A DNA stretch of 64,000 nt from Actinacidiphila yeochonensis CN732. Its GTDB lineage: Bacteria > Actinomycetota > Actinomycetes > Streptomycetales > Streptomycetaceae. The position numbers and the translations under genes were made by a program. Under the pieces are notes generated by a model that was given only the letters and a program-made list of their open reading frames with translations, did not search any database and had not been told where the DNA came from. Numbering within the stretch: the first letter of the stretch is position 1; every line of letters begins with the position of its first letter. This document shows, piece after piece, positions 17,085 through 25,955 of the stretch. Where the stretch lies: NCBI RefSeq assembly GCF_000745345.1, contig NZ_JQNR01000005.1, positions 3,100,001 to 3,164,000 on the forward strand, read 5' to 3'.

Positions 17085-18164
17085 TCAGCCCCGGGGCGCC
17101 GGGAAGGCGGCGGTGTAGGCGTCGATCTCCGCGCTCAGCCGCGCCTTGCCGGCGGTGTCGAGGAACGACGCCCGCACCGCGTTCTTCGCCAGCTCCGCCA
17201 CCCCGGACCGGTCCAGGCCCAGCAGCCGGGCCGCGACCCCGTACTCGGTGTTGAGGTCGGTGCCGAACATCGGCGGGTCGTCGCTGTTGACGGTGACCAG
17301 GACGCCCGCCTCGACCATCGCCCGGATCGGGTGCTCCTCGATGTCGCGCACCACCCGGGTGGCGATGTTGGAGGTCGGGCAGACCTCCAGCGCGATCCGG
17401 TGCTCGGCCAGGTGCTCCAGCAGCCGCGGGTCCTGGGTGGAACTGGTGCCGTGGCCGATCCGCTCGGCGCCCAGGTCGTTCAGCGCGTCCCAGACCGTCT
17501 GCGGTCCGGTCGCCTCGCCGGCGTGCGGCACGCTGCGCAGCCCCGCGGCCCGCGCGCGGTCGAAGTACGGCTTGAACTGGGACCTCGGCACACCGATCTC
17601 GGGCCCGCCCAGCCCGAACGAGACCAGCCCCTCGGGCTGGCGGGTGAGCGCCAGCCGCACCGTCTCCTCCGCCGACTCCAGTCCGGCCTCGCCGGGGATG
17701 TCGAAGCACCAGCGCAGCACCACGCCGAGCTCGGCCTCCGCCGCCTTGCGGGCGTCCTCGATCGCCTCCATGAAGGCCTCGGCGGCGATGCCGCGCCGCG
17801 TCGAGGAGTACGGGGTGATGGTCAGTTCGGCGTACCGGATGTTCTGCCGGGCCATGTCCCGCGCCACCTCGAAGGTGAGCAGCCTGATGTCCTCGGGGTC
17901 CCGGATCAGGTCCACCACGGACAGGTAGACCTTGATGAAGTGCGCGAAGTCGCGGAAGGTGAAGTACTCGGCCAGCGCCGCCGGGTCGGCCGGTACCGCG
18001 GAGGCCGGGTGGCGAGCGGCCAGCTCGGCCACGATCCGGGGGGACGCCGAGCCGACGTGGTGCACGTGCAGCTCCGCCTTCGGCAGCCCGGCGATGAAGT
18101 CCTCCAGCCCACCGGGGGCGGCCGGGGCGGCGCCGGGGCTCGGGGCGGGGGCGGTGTCGGACAT
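17085..18164 (-). CDS. Adenosine deaminase-family enzyme, probable 6-aminodeoxyfutalosine deaminase
   Basis: 359 residues from the ATG at 18164 (GGAGG about 8 bases upstream). Metal and active-site motifs of the family are present: HVHHVGSASP near residue 33, VPHAGEATGP (catalytic Glu), HGT and VNSDDPPMFGTDL. From memory the streptomycete orthologue at this locus is the COG1816 enzyme shown to deaminate 6-aminodeoxyfutalosine in the futalosine route to menaquinone, rather than a salvage adenosine deaminase. That fits an organism relying on this route. The alternative is plain adenosine deaminase; the motifs alone do not decide. Confidence 0.8.
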   Translation of the reverse strand: MSDTAPAPSPGAAPAAPGGLEDFIAGLPKAELHVHHVGSASPRIVAELAARHPASAVPADPAALAEYFTFRDFAHFIKVYLSVVDLIRDPEDIRLLTFEVARDMARQNIRYAELTITPYSSTRRGIAAEAFMEAIEDARKAAEAELGVVLRWCFDIPGEAGLESAEETVRLALTRQPEGLVSFGLGGPEIGVPRSQFKPYFDRARAAGLRSVPHAGEATGPQTVWDALNDLGAERIGHGTSSTQDPRLLEHLAEHRIALEVCPTSNIATRVVRDIEEHPIRAMVEAGVLVTVNSDDPPMFGTDLNTEYGVAARLLGLDRSGVAELAKNAVRASFLDTAGKARLSAEIDAYTAAFPAPRG

Positions 18165-18412
18165 GCGGGGGTCCTCCCTGGACCTGGACGGTGCTGGCAC
18201 GCTGCCGTTCATCGTAATCCGGGTCGCGCGGCGCCCCGGCTGGAGCCCGTCCCGCGGTCGGTACGGTCGCCGGCGGCCGGGAACCGCCCGGGGAGGTTCC
18301 GGTTGGTTTCCACCCAGCCGATTCCCGTCGGCGCGAATGCGGACAACTCCGCGCGAGGATCACCTCATTGGCCTACGCTTTCGCTACCTAACGCAGAGTC
18401 AGGGGTGGCCCG

Positions 18413-21400
18413 ATGCCCGATCCCGAAACCTCGCCCCAGCCGCCCGACGCCGATTCCGGCACGCCGAACGGACTGCTGTCCCTGCTGTCCACGGTGACCG
18501 GCGGCATCACCGACGCGCCGATCCTCACCGCCTCGATCGGCGTCATCGGCGTCATCGCGGTGCTGTCCGGGCTCGCCGTGGGGCTCGGCGGCGCCTTCAC
18601 GTGGGCGCTGGGCGCGGTCTGCGGGGTCTTCGTCCTCGCCGTCGCCGCGTCGTTCGCCTGGCGCCGCAACGACCCCGCCCCGCCCGGCGCCGAGGAGCAC
18701 CGTACGGAGCTGCGGGCCCGCGGGGCCAGGGGCGTGCGCATCAGCGACAGCGGCAACATCGAGGGCGGCAGCGGCAGCGTCTCCACCGACCTGCGCCGCG
18801 CCAGGGACGTCGAACTCCGCCGTTCGCAGAACGTCCGCGCCGCCGGACCGCCGGCCACCCCCCTCCCACCGCCGGCCCCGGCTCCCGTCCCAGGCCCCGC
18901 CGCGCGGCCGGACTCCGAAGCGGCTGGCGGGTACGAGGAGACCGGTGCCGGGGCGCCGCCGGTGCCCGGGTGCCTCACCGGCGACCCGGCGGACTCCGCG
19001 GCCTTCACCCCCTCCCTGCTGGACGCGCGGGACCGGATCCTGCGCGCCGCCGCGGCCCGCCGCGGCTCCCGGTTCGACATCCGAGGGGACAGCGGGTGCG
19101 GGAAGACCGCCTTGCTCGAACTGGTCGCCGACGGGCTGAAGGCGGCCGGCCACCTCGTCCTGTTCATTACGGCGGCGGCCCCGCAGTACGGCACCGGCCA
19201 GGCGGCGGGGGAGGAGGAGCGCGCGGTCGCCGACTACGCGGCCTGCCGCTACCTCATCGACGCGCTGGCCGCCGACGTGCACCGCGCCTACCACCCCGAG
19301 GACGGCTCCACCCCGCTCATGGAGGAGGCGGTGGGTCTGGAGTGGGAGACCGCGCTGCTCGCCTGCCGCACGGCGGGCGAGCCCCCCGCCCCGGGCGGGC
19401 AGCACATCCACGTCGACCTCTCCCGCGCCCGCGGCGTCGACCTCGGCAACGTCGGCAACATCACCCTCCCCGCCGCCGTCCCGCAGCCCGGCGGCCGCCG
19501 CCTCGCCGCCATGCAGCGCCAGCTCACCGACGTCCTGGACCGGATGTCGCGGGCGCCGTCATCGGGCGGGCTCGCCGTCCTCGTGGACGACGTCCAGACC
19601 GTCCTGGGCACCCCGGTCGGCGGGTGGCTGCTGTCGGTGCTCAGCGGACTGGGCGCCGCTCGGGTCGTGGTCCACGGCCGGCGCCCGCACCCCGATCCGG
19701 GCCCGTTCCCGCCCGGCACCCGCACGATCCGCCTCGACCCGATGTCGGAGGGCGAGGCGTCGGACCTCGTCACGGCCCGCCTGACGGGCGGAGGCCGGCA
19801 GCCCCGGGACGCCCGCGCCTGCGCCACGGTGGTGGCCGAGGTCACGGGGGGCCACCCGATCGGCGTCGTCACCTGCTGCCAGATCGTCCTGGGATCGCTG
19901 CCGCCGGACACCCCGCCCGCCGCCGTGCGCCGCCACCTGCTCCACGGCGACCAGCGCTGGGACAGCGGCGGCTTCGCCGGCGTGCGCGCCTTCGTCGACG
20001 GCCACGCCGCACAGGTGGCCGGCCGCCCCCTCCCGCTCTTCGACCTGCTGACCGTCCTCCGCCGCTGCACCCCCCAACTGCTCGGGCCGCTCCTGGCCGA
20101 GGACGGCCTCGGCCCCGACGCGTTCGGCGAGCTCTACGACTGGCTGACCCACTCCGCCTTCGTCACCTCCTTCGACGACGACAACAAGCAGGAGTGGCGG
20201 CTCCACGACTACCTGCGCGAGAACCTGGACGCCCGGTTCGCCGCCGAACGCCCCACGGCGCACGCCGCCGTCCACGGCCGGGTGGAACGGCTTTACCGGG
20301 GCCGGATGAACTTCGACGACGCCGGCACCGACGACGCGGACGCGGGCGGGAACGGGAGTGCCGAGGACGGCGGGGACGAGGCGGAGGGCGCCTACGACGG
20401 GGCCTTCGACACTGCCTTCGAGGGGGCCTTCGACACCGCCGAGCGGCTCCAGCCGATCTCCGCCGGCTACCGCTACGAGGACCCGGTCTGGCTGCGCAAC
20501 CTCCAGGAGTGGCTGCACCACGCCGCGCACGTCGCCCCGCAGCGCTTCGCGGCGGCCCGGCGGGCGATGATCCGGCTCTTCCTGGAAGGCTTCTTCTGGT
20601 GGGACTGCGAGGTGCCCTCGGGCTACTGCTCCCACCTCGTCTCCACCTACCGCTCCCTGCCGGACCGGTCCGGACTGCGATGGGTGGACTGGCTGGAGGA
20701 CTTCCGCACCTCCTACGTGGCCGGCGCCGCCAACCAGCGCGTGGGCGAGGACACGGAGCGCTGGGACGCCGCCGCGGCCGCCCTCGACGACCTCTTCCAC
20801 TTCCTCGGCATCCGCGCCGGGCACCGCCCCGACGACCCCGACCTGCGCCGCGTCTACCTCGTCGGCGGCATCATGCGCGGCGACGCGGCGTGGTTCAGCG
20901 GCCACGGCACCACCGCCGACCGCGACCAGGCCGGCCTCTGGTACAGCGCCGCCCACCGGGCCTGCACCGACGAGGCGGAGCTGTGGATCCGCAACTGGGC
21001 GGCCGTGGGGCTGGCCGTCATACACGCCTCAGCGGACCCGGACGCGGCCGAGGCATACCTGGACGGAGTGCAGGAGGCCGCCCTCGAAGCCGAGGACAAG
21101 GACGTGCTGAACAGCATCGCGCAGGCGTACGGCGCCATCGCCTGGGCCCGCGGCGACCTGCGCGCCGCCTTCGACTGCCACATCCGGGCCGTCCTCCACG
21201 CCTACGTCTACCACGTCGACCAGGAGGTCTACGGGCAGTACCCGAGCAACTACACGGCCTCGGTCCACCGCGGCGTCTGCGCAGCCCTGGAAGAGCGCGC
21301 CAGCGCGGCACGCGAGGCGGGCCGGAGCGCCGAGGCGGACGCCGCGCAGGCCAGGTCCCGCGCCTTCTTCGCGCCCTACTGGGCGTACCGGGGCTGCCGC

Positions 21401-21481
21401 CCCAGGGGCCGTTCGGGCTGCCCGAGCCGCCGGCCGACGCGGATCTCGGCAGTGACAAGACCGCCTTCGCCGACACGGTGA
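18413..21481 (+). CDS. Membrane-anchored STAND-type NTPase with TPR-like C-terminus (frameshifted near its 3' end)
   Basis: 1022 residues as read. Order: short cytoplasmic N-tail; two adjacent TM helices (~36-60 and 64-83); a disordered Pro/Ala linker; P-loop GDSGCGKT (~225-232); Walker B LAVLVDDVQ (~387-395); the STAND GxP motif in VTGGHPIGVV; a winged-helix-like region ending EWRLHDYLRENL; then helical TPR-like repeats to the end. Two copies of a short beta motif (RISDSGNI...RARDVEL and HIHVDLSRARGVDLGNVGNI) flank the P-loop. The last ~30 residues as read are out of frame. Function is unknown; the architecture resembles sensor-type STAND ATPases with a membrane effector. Confidence 0.8.
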   Translation: MPDPETSPQPPDADSGTPNGLLSLLSTVTGGITDAPILTASIGVIGVIAVLSGLAVGLGGAFTWALGAVCGVFVLAVAASFAWRRNDPAPPGAEEHRTELRARGARGVRISDSGNIEGGSGSVSTDLRRARDVELRRSQNVRAAGPPATPLPPPAPAPVPGPAARPDSEAAGGYEETGAGAPPVPGCLTGDPADSAAFTPSLLDARDRILRAAAARRGSRFDIRGDSGCGKTALLELVADGLKAAGHLVLFITAAAPQYGTGQAAGEEERAVADYAACRYLIDALAADVHRAYHPEDGSTPLMEEAVGLEWETALLACRTAGEPPAPGGQHIHVDLSRARGVDLGNVGNITLPAAVPQPGGRRLAAMQRQLTDVLDRMSRAPSSGGLAVLVDDVQTVLGTPVGGWLLSVLSGLGAARVVVHGRRPHPDPGPFPPGTRTIRLDPMSEGEASDLVTARLTGGGRQPRDARACATVVAEVTGGHPIGVVTCCQIVLGSLPPDTPPAAVRRHLLHGDQRWDSGGFAGVRAFVDGHAAQVAGRPLPLFDLLTVLRRCTPQLLGPLLAEDGLGPDAFGELYDWLTHSAFVTSFDDDNKQEWRLHDYLRENLDARFAAERPTAHAAVHGRVERLYRGRMNFDDAGTDDADAGGNGSAEDGGDEAEGAYDGAFDTAFEGAFDTAERLQPISAGYRYEDPVWLRNLQEWLHHAAHVAPQRFAAARRAMIRLFLEGFFWWDCEVPSGYCSHLVSTYRSLPDRSGLRWVDWLEDFRTSYVAGAANQRVGEDTERWDAAAAALDDLFHFLGIRAGHRPDDPDLRRVYLVGGIMRGDAAWFSGHGTTADRDQAGLWYSAAHRACTDEAELWIRNWAAVGLAVIHASADPDAAEAYLDGVQEAALEAEDKDVLNSIAQAYGAIAWARGDLRAAFDCHIRAVLHAYVYHVDQEVYGQYPSNYTASVHRGVCAALEERASAAREAGRSAEADAAQARSRAFFAPYWAYRGCRPRGRSGCPSRRPTRISAVTRPPSPTR

Positions 21482-21552
21482 AGTGGGTGATCCGGCGCAT
21501 GGCCCGCCAGCGTGCCGAGCCGCTCAACCATCCGCTGCCCGACCCGGCATGA
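21390..21552 (+). other. Frame-shifted C-terminal tail of the STAND protein
   Basis: After APYWAYRG the protein continues naturally only one frame back: GLPPQGPFGLPEPPADAD, then DKTAFADTVKWVIRRMARQR, ending NHPLPDPA at a TGA at 21550. One extra G in the GGGG at 21390-21393 would restore it. The frame as given instead ends at 21481 in an Arg/Ser/Pro-rich nonsense tail. Confidence 0.75.
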
Positions 21553-21615
21553 ACCCGCGACCGGGAGTCGGACGTTCCGCTCGTCCGGTGCCCGCCGAGC
21601 TGTCACGCTGTCCGT

Positions 21616-22320
21616 ATGGCGCTGACCGAGATGGGACCGGAGCACCCCTTGCTGGAGCGGGTCTACGACCGCTTGCTCGCCCCCGCGTTCCCGGCCGACG
21701 AACTCGTCAGCCTGGACGAGCTCAGAGCCGGGCTCGCCGAGGGGACCAGCATCGCGGCCCTCGCCGCCGACGGCGACCGCCCGCTCGGCGTCGCGGTGGG
21801 CGAGTGGTCGGCGGACAGCCGGGTGCTGCTGCTCGCCTACCTGTCCGTGACCGCGGAGACCCGCTCCCAGGGGATCGGCGGCACCCTGATGTCCGCCGTG
21901 CTCGGCGACTGGCAGCGGCGCCTCGACCCGCTGGTCACGCTGGCCGAGGTCGAGCACCCGGCCGCACACGCCGCCGACCCCGACCGCGGCGACCCCGCGG
22001 CCCGGGTCCGCTTCTACGCGCGCCTCGGCGCCCGGGCGCTCGACCTGCCGTACTTCCAGCCGGCGCTGCGCCCGGGCGCCGTCCGGGTTCCCGGCATGCT
22101 GCTGGCCGTTCTCGCCGTGGAGCCGGCGCTGCGGGAGGCGGCGGCCGTTCCCGGGGCGCCCGTCCGTGCCTGGCTGGCCGAGTACTTCGAGGAGACGGAG
22201 GGCCGGATGCCGGAGGACGCCGCGGGCCGAGCCCTGTTCGACGCCACCGACCGCCCCGGCGGCATCCCCCTGCTGCCGCTCGACGACCCCGCCGCCCTGC
22301 CCTGCGCCCGTACGGTGTGA
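21616..22320 (+). CDS. GNAT-family N-acetyltransferase
   Basis: 234 residues. The acetyl-CoA pyrophosphate loop is RSQGIGGTLMSAVL (~93-106), preceded by the core strand LLLAYLSVTAET and followed by RVRFYARLGAR, the usual GNAT motif B region. A ~70-residue C-terminal addition ends in an acidic/Pro segment. The substrate cannot be read. It lies between the STAND gene and a small hypothetical gene on the same strand, with a 63-base gap to the repaired STAND stop, so co-transcription with the STAND gene is possible. Confidence 0.82.
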   Translation: MALTEMGPEHPLLERVYDRLLAPAFPADELVSLDELRAGLAEGTSIAALAADGDRPLGVAVGEWSADSRVLLLAYLSVTAETRSQGIGGTLMSAVLGDWQRRLDPLVTLAEVEHPAAHAADPDRGDPAARVRFYARLGARALDLPYFQPALRPGAVRVPGMLLAVLAVEPALREAAAVPGAPVRAWLAEYFEETEGRMPEDAAGRALFDATDRPGGIPLLPLDDPAALPCARTV

Positions 22321-22461
22321 CGCCCCGGGGCCGCCCCGGACGGCACTGTGGCCCACGTCACTACCGGCCGGTAGCCGAACCCGCGTAATGGCGCGCGGCC
22401 TGCCCTGTCCATCCCCTCGTGACGGCGACGAGCCGCACATGGGAGACGGGAGGGGCAGAGC

Positions 22462-22929
22462 ATGGCCGACACCGGCGCGCGGGGCGCTGTGGAGTGGCTG
22501 CTGTCGGCGGCGGCGGACCCGGACGGGTGCCGCTTCGCGTGGGAACGGAACCCTCTGGGGACCACACTGCTGCCCGCCGGGCGGATCTGGGACGTACTGA
22601 TCGTGGCCGGCCGCATCGGCTATCCCACGCTGGACGTCCTCGGCCGGATGGCGGACCGGCCAGGACCGGTGCTGGCCGACTTCGGGGACGCCCGGACGGG
22701 CTTCTTCGTGCCCCCCGGAACCGCCGCCCGCTGGCTCGGCACCGGGGTACGGGCGGCCGGCCGCGGCACCTGGATCGTCGTGCCCTACCCCGGTCGGCCG
22801 ACCGGCGGGGTGCGCTGGCTCGTGCCCCCCGACGGTACCGGTCACCTCACCGATCCGGGGGTGCTGGAGCTGGCCATGCACGAGGCCGCCGCCCGCCTCG
22901 CCGACCGCCGCCGCCGGGACCGCTCGTGA
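22462..22929 (+). CDS. Small conserved actinobacterial hypothetical protein
   Basis: 155 residues. The visible pattern is an N-terminal helix (AVEWLLSAAADPDGCRFAW), a strand RIWDVLIVAGRIGYPTLDVL, a Gly/Pro core GPVLADFGDARTGFFVPPGT and WIVVPYPGR, and a C-terminal helix with an Arg-rich end. It is soluble with no signal. From memory similar small proteins occur in many streptomycetes and distantly recall the N-terminal primase-polymerase-like domain, but no catalytic carboxylates can be assigned. The start at 22462 follows GGGAGGGG-type purines. Function unknown. Confidence 0.65.
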   Translation: MADTGARGAVEWLLSAAADPDGCRFAWERNPLGTTLLPAGRIWDVLIVAGRIGYPTLDVLGRMADRPGPVLADFGDARTGFFVPPGTAARWLGTGVRAAGRGTWIVVPYPGRPTGGVRWLVPPDGTGHLTDPGVLELAMHEAAARLADRRRRDRS

Positions 22930-22964
22930 CGGCCCGCCCGGACGGCCGCTCCGGGGGCCCCGCG

Positions 22965-23552
22965 TCAGGGCCCTGCCCGGCGGTGCCCGAAACGGGCGGC
23001 CAGCGCGGCGGCGGCCGACAGCAGCGCCACCGTGAGCAGCCAGCTGGCGACCACGTCCAGCGGCCAGTGGTAGCCGCACCACACGAGGGAGGCGCCCACG
23101 GCCGCCGCGAGCAGCACCGTGCCCCAGACCAGCAGCAGCCGGGCCGCGGCCGAGGTCACGAAGGGCAGCAGCACCGGCACCGCCAGACCGAAGCCGACCG
23201 ACGAGGTCGCGGCGTGGCCCGAGGGGAAGTAGCCGTAGTCCGGGTCGGGGTGCACCCGGCCCGGGGCCGGCCGGTCCACCCCCGCCTTCACCCCGCTCAC
23301 CACGGCCGGCAGCAGGAGCATCACCACGGCGGCCACGGCCGGGGCCGCCCACCAGCGCGGCAGCCCGCCGCGCCGGCCGAGCAGCGCGGCGGCGGCCAGC
23401 GCCGCCACGAGCACCGGCACCGCGACCTGGATGTCGCCCAGGTCGCACAGCACATGGGCGACCGAGGTGAGGTCGCCGTGCCCGGCGGCGGCCTGGCGGA
23501 AAGCCCGCAGCACCCGGCCGTCGCCTGCCACCAGCCGGCCCCCGGCGGCCAC
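22965..23552 (-). CDS. PAP2-family membrane phosphatase (N-terminus uncertain)
   Basis: 195 residues from a GTG at 23552, but the same frame continues upstream through an extra membrane helix (LWLLCAAASACFVLLTWR) without any ATG or GTG, so the true start is missing or lies in another frame. Phosphatase motifs: KAGVDRP (short spacing compared with K-x6-RP), PSGHAATS, and SLVWCGYHWPLD where S-R-x5-H-x3-D is usual, so the Arg is Leu. About five TM helices. It probably dephosphorylates a lipid or prenyl pyrophosphate at the membrane. Confidence 0.75.
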   Translation of the reverse strand: MAAGGRLVAGDGRVLRAFRQAAAGHGDLTSVAHVLCDLGDIQVAVPVLVAALAAAALLGRRGGLPRWWAAPAVAAVVMLLLPAVVSGVKAGVDRPAPGRVHPDPDYGYFPSGHAATSSVGFGLAVPVLLPFVTSAAARLLLVWGTVLLAAAVGASLVWCGYHWPLDVVASWLLTVALLSAAAALAARFGHRRAGP

Positions 23553-24342
23553 CCGCCAGGTCAGCAGGACGAAGCAGGCCGAGGCCGCCGCGCACAGCAG
23601 CCACAGCCGCGCGAGGGAGCCGGCCGGCGGCCGTGGCGCCCGGGGCGCCGAGGGCCGCCCTCGGCGGGCGGAGTACGGGTGCCCGGAGCAGCGGACGCGG
23701 TGCCGTCCGGGGGCTCGGCCCGGTCGCCCGTCCCGGACGGGGCCGGACCGCTCGCGGCGGAGGCCGGGGGAGTCGTCCCGCCGTCGGGGTCCGGTCCGCC
23801 GGCGGACCCGGTCCGGGCGGCCGCGCCGGAGCGGTCGGAGCGGTCGGAGCGCCGGAAGAGCGGACTCCGGGCAGCCCGGGGGAGAGGGACCAGCCGGAAG
23901 GCGGCCGACGGGAAGGGGGCCGGCTGGACAGCGGCCAGCCGGAAAGCAGTCAGCCGCCCCGGAACAGGGGGGAGAGTTCCGGGGCGGCCAGGGCGATCGC
24001 CGTACCGTCCGTCCCGGGGGGTTTGGGACGAACGGCCGACCGATCGGCGAGGATTGCCGGGACCAGAGGGCCCGGCGGATTCGTGCGCGAGGGCACTGAC
24101 GCGCCGTTGATGGGGAGTCGCCGGCGCGAGCCCGCCTGCGGCCTCCTCGCGAGGATTCGGCCGCGTGCGGGGTGTTTCACGGAAACCGTATGTCACTCCA
24201 GGCTCCACAGCGCCGCCGATCACCCGTCCGCCATCAGGCCCGCACAGCTTCTTCACGCCACCGTCCGATGCATCGTCCCTCGTCTCCCACCTGTCACAAC
24301 AGCCCCTGCGAAGCGGCGCCGACGAGGTTTCCCCGCACCGCC
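23553..24342. other. Long spacer between PAP2 phosphatase and gabT
   Basis: About 790 bases without a firm gene. The part next to the phosphatase (23560-23900) has a minus-strand Pro/Ser/Gly/Thr-rich frame that could be a disordered N-terminus of that protein. Further right lie an odd 13-base palindrome, GTTTCACGGAAAC (24174-24186), and a relatively AT-richer stretch (24180-24330). No RNA gene was recognised. Confidence 0.4.
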
Positions 24343-24375
24343 GCGGCCGGCCCGGGGAAGCCCCGGACCGGCCGC
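24343..24375 (-). terminator. Strong terminator after gabT
   Basis: GCGGCCGG-C-CCGGGG pairs with CCCCGG-A-CCGGCCGC around an AAG loop: 14 base pairs with one internal mismatch. It begins 19 bases beyond the gabT stop on the minus strand. Confidence 0.7.
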
Positions 24376-24393
24376 GACGCCACCGGACACGGC

Positions 24394-25725
24394 TCACACG
24401 CCGGCCAGCGCCGCCTCGATGATGTCGAGGCCCTCGTTCAGCAGATCCTCCCCGATGACGAGCGGCGGCAGGAAACGCAACACGTTGCCGTAGGTGCCGC
24501 ACGTCAGCACGATCAGCCCGGCCGCGTGGCAGGCCTTGGCCACGGCCGCGGTCACCGCCGCGTCCGGCTCCTTCGTGCCCGGCTTCACCAGCTCCACCGC
24601 GATCATCGCACCGCGGCCGCGCACCTCGCCGATGACCGGGAACTTCTCCTGCATCGCCGCCAGCCGCGGCTTCATCACCTCGCCGATGCGGCGGGCACGG
24701 GCCGGCAGGTCCAGCTCCTTCATCGTCTCGATGGCGCCCAGCGCGGCGGCGCAGGCCACCGGGTTGCCGCCGTAGGTGCCGCCGAGGCCGCCGACGTGTG
24801 CGGCGTCCATGATCTCCGCCCGGCCGGTCACCGCCGCCAGCGGCAGGCCGCCCGCGATGCCCTTCGCCGTGGTGATCAGGTCCGGCACCACGCCCTCGTC
24901 CTCGCACGCGAACCACTGGCCGGTACGGCAGAACCCGGTCTGGATCTCGTCGGCGACGAAGACGATGCCGTTCTCCCGGGCGAACTCCGCCAGCTTCGGC
25001 AGGAAGCCCTTGGCCGGCTCGATGAATCCGCCCTCGCCGGCGATCGGCTCGATCACGATCGCGGCCACGTGGTCGGCCCCGATCTGCTTGTTGATGATCT
25101 CCACCGCCTGCGCGAACGCCTCCTCGGCGGCGTTCTCCGGGCCGGTCAGCCAGCGGTAGCCGTAGGCCAGCGGCACCCGGTAGACCTCCGGCGCGAACGG
25201 CCCGAAACCCTCCTTGTACGGCATGTTCTTCGCCGTCAGCGCCATCGTCAGGTTGGTGCGGCCGTGGTAGCCGTGGTCGAAGACCACCACAGCGGTGCGC
25301 TTGGTGTAGGCGCGGGCGATCTTGACCGCGTTCTCCACCGCCTCGGCGCCCGAGTTGAACAGCGCGGACTTCTTCGGGTGGTCGCCCGGGGTCAGCGCCG
25401 CCAGCTCCTCGGCCACCTCCACGTACCCCTCGTACGGGGTGATCATGAAGCAGGTGTGCGTGAAGTCGGCGAGCTGCGCCGAGGCCCGGCGCACCACGGC
25501 CTCCGCGCTGTTGCCGACCGAGGTCACGGCGATGCCGGAGCCGAAGTCGATCAGCCGGTTGCCGTCGACGTCCTCCACGACGCCGCCGCCCGCCCGGGCC
25601 ACGAAGACCGGCAGCGTCACCCCCACGCCGTCCGCCACCGCGGCGGCCTTCCTCGCGGCCAGCTCCCGGGACAGGGGTCCGGGCACCTCGGTGACGAGCC
25701 TGCGCTCCTGCGGTACTGCGGTCAT
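24394..25725 (-). CDS. gabT: 4-aminobutyrate aminotransferase
   Basis: 443 residues, class-III PLP aminotransferase. It transfers the amino group of GABA to 2-oxoglutarate, giving succinate semialdehyde. The PLP lysine is in TTAKGIAGGLPL; the cofactor aspartate is in FVADEIQTGFCRTG; phosphate-binding NSGAEAVENAVKIAR and the DHGYHGRTN aromatic/His pair are present. The ATG at 25725 is preceded by GGGAG ten bases away. Context fits GABA degradation: a PucR regulator and an aldehyde dehydrogenase lie on the opposite strand 2.4-5.8 kb away. Ornithine-type specificity is possible but less likely. Confidence 0.92.
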   Translation of the reverse strand: MTAVPQERRLVTEVPGPLSRELAARKAAAVADGVGVTLPVFVARAGGGVVEDVDGNRLIDFGSGIAVTSVGNSAEAVVRRASAQLADFTHTCFMITPYEGYVEVAEELAALTPGDHPKKSALFNSGAEAVENAVKIARAYTKRTAVVVFDHGYHGRTNLTMALTAKNMPYKEGFGPFAPEVYRVPLAYGYRWLTGPENAAEEAFAQAVEIINKQIGADHVAAIVIEPIAGEGGFIEPAKGFLPKLAEFARENGIVFVADEIQTGFCRTGQWFACEDEGVVPDLITTAKGIAGGLPLAAVTGRAEIMDAAHVGGLGGTYGGNPVACAAALGAIETMKELDLPARARRIGEVMKPRLAAMQEKFPVIGEVRGRGAMIAVELVKPGTKEPDAAVTAAVAKACHAAGLIVLTCGTYGNVLRFLPPLVIGEDLLNEGLDIIEAALAGV

Positions 25726-25955
25726 GGCGGCTTTTCTCCCTCGTACGGCGTACGGCGACATCTTCCGGCAGGCTAGGCCGGGCCGCGGCGGAGCCGCATA
25801 CGCCGTTAGGTCGCACTGCCCGCACCCGGATGCGCCGGAACGGACAGTGCGTGAGCCCGGGGGCCGCGGTCCGGCCAAGATCCTTTTACCCAGGTAGCGG
25901 CTCGACTACATTGTGCGCATCGGCGGGCGATGAGGGGCGAGGGGCGGACAAGGCC

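Noticed and set aside
15282..18497. A 1071-codon plus-strand frame across the dehydrogenase, GDPD and deaminase genes
   Set aside because: Composition is Arg/Pro/His-rich shadow sequence and it overlaps three well-supported genes in other frames.
17932..21389. Alternative plus-strand frame across the STAND gene
   Set aside because: Only its last ~54 codons are real (frame-shifted tail); the earlier part is Arg/Pro-rich shadow.
24174..24186. GTTTCACGGAAAC, resembling the ParB site parS
   Set aside because: It is one base short of the 14-base GTTTCACGTGAAAC core, lies far from a parAB locus, and is a single copy in the window.
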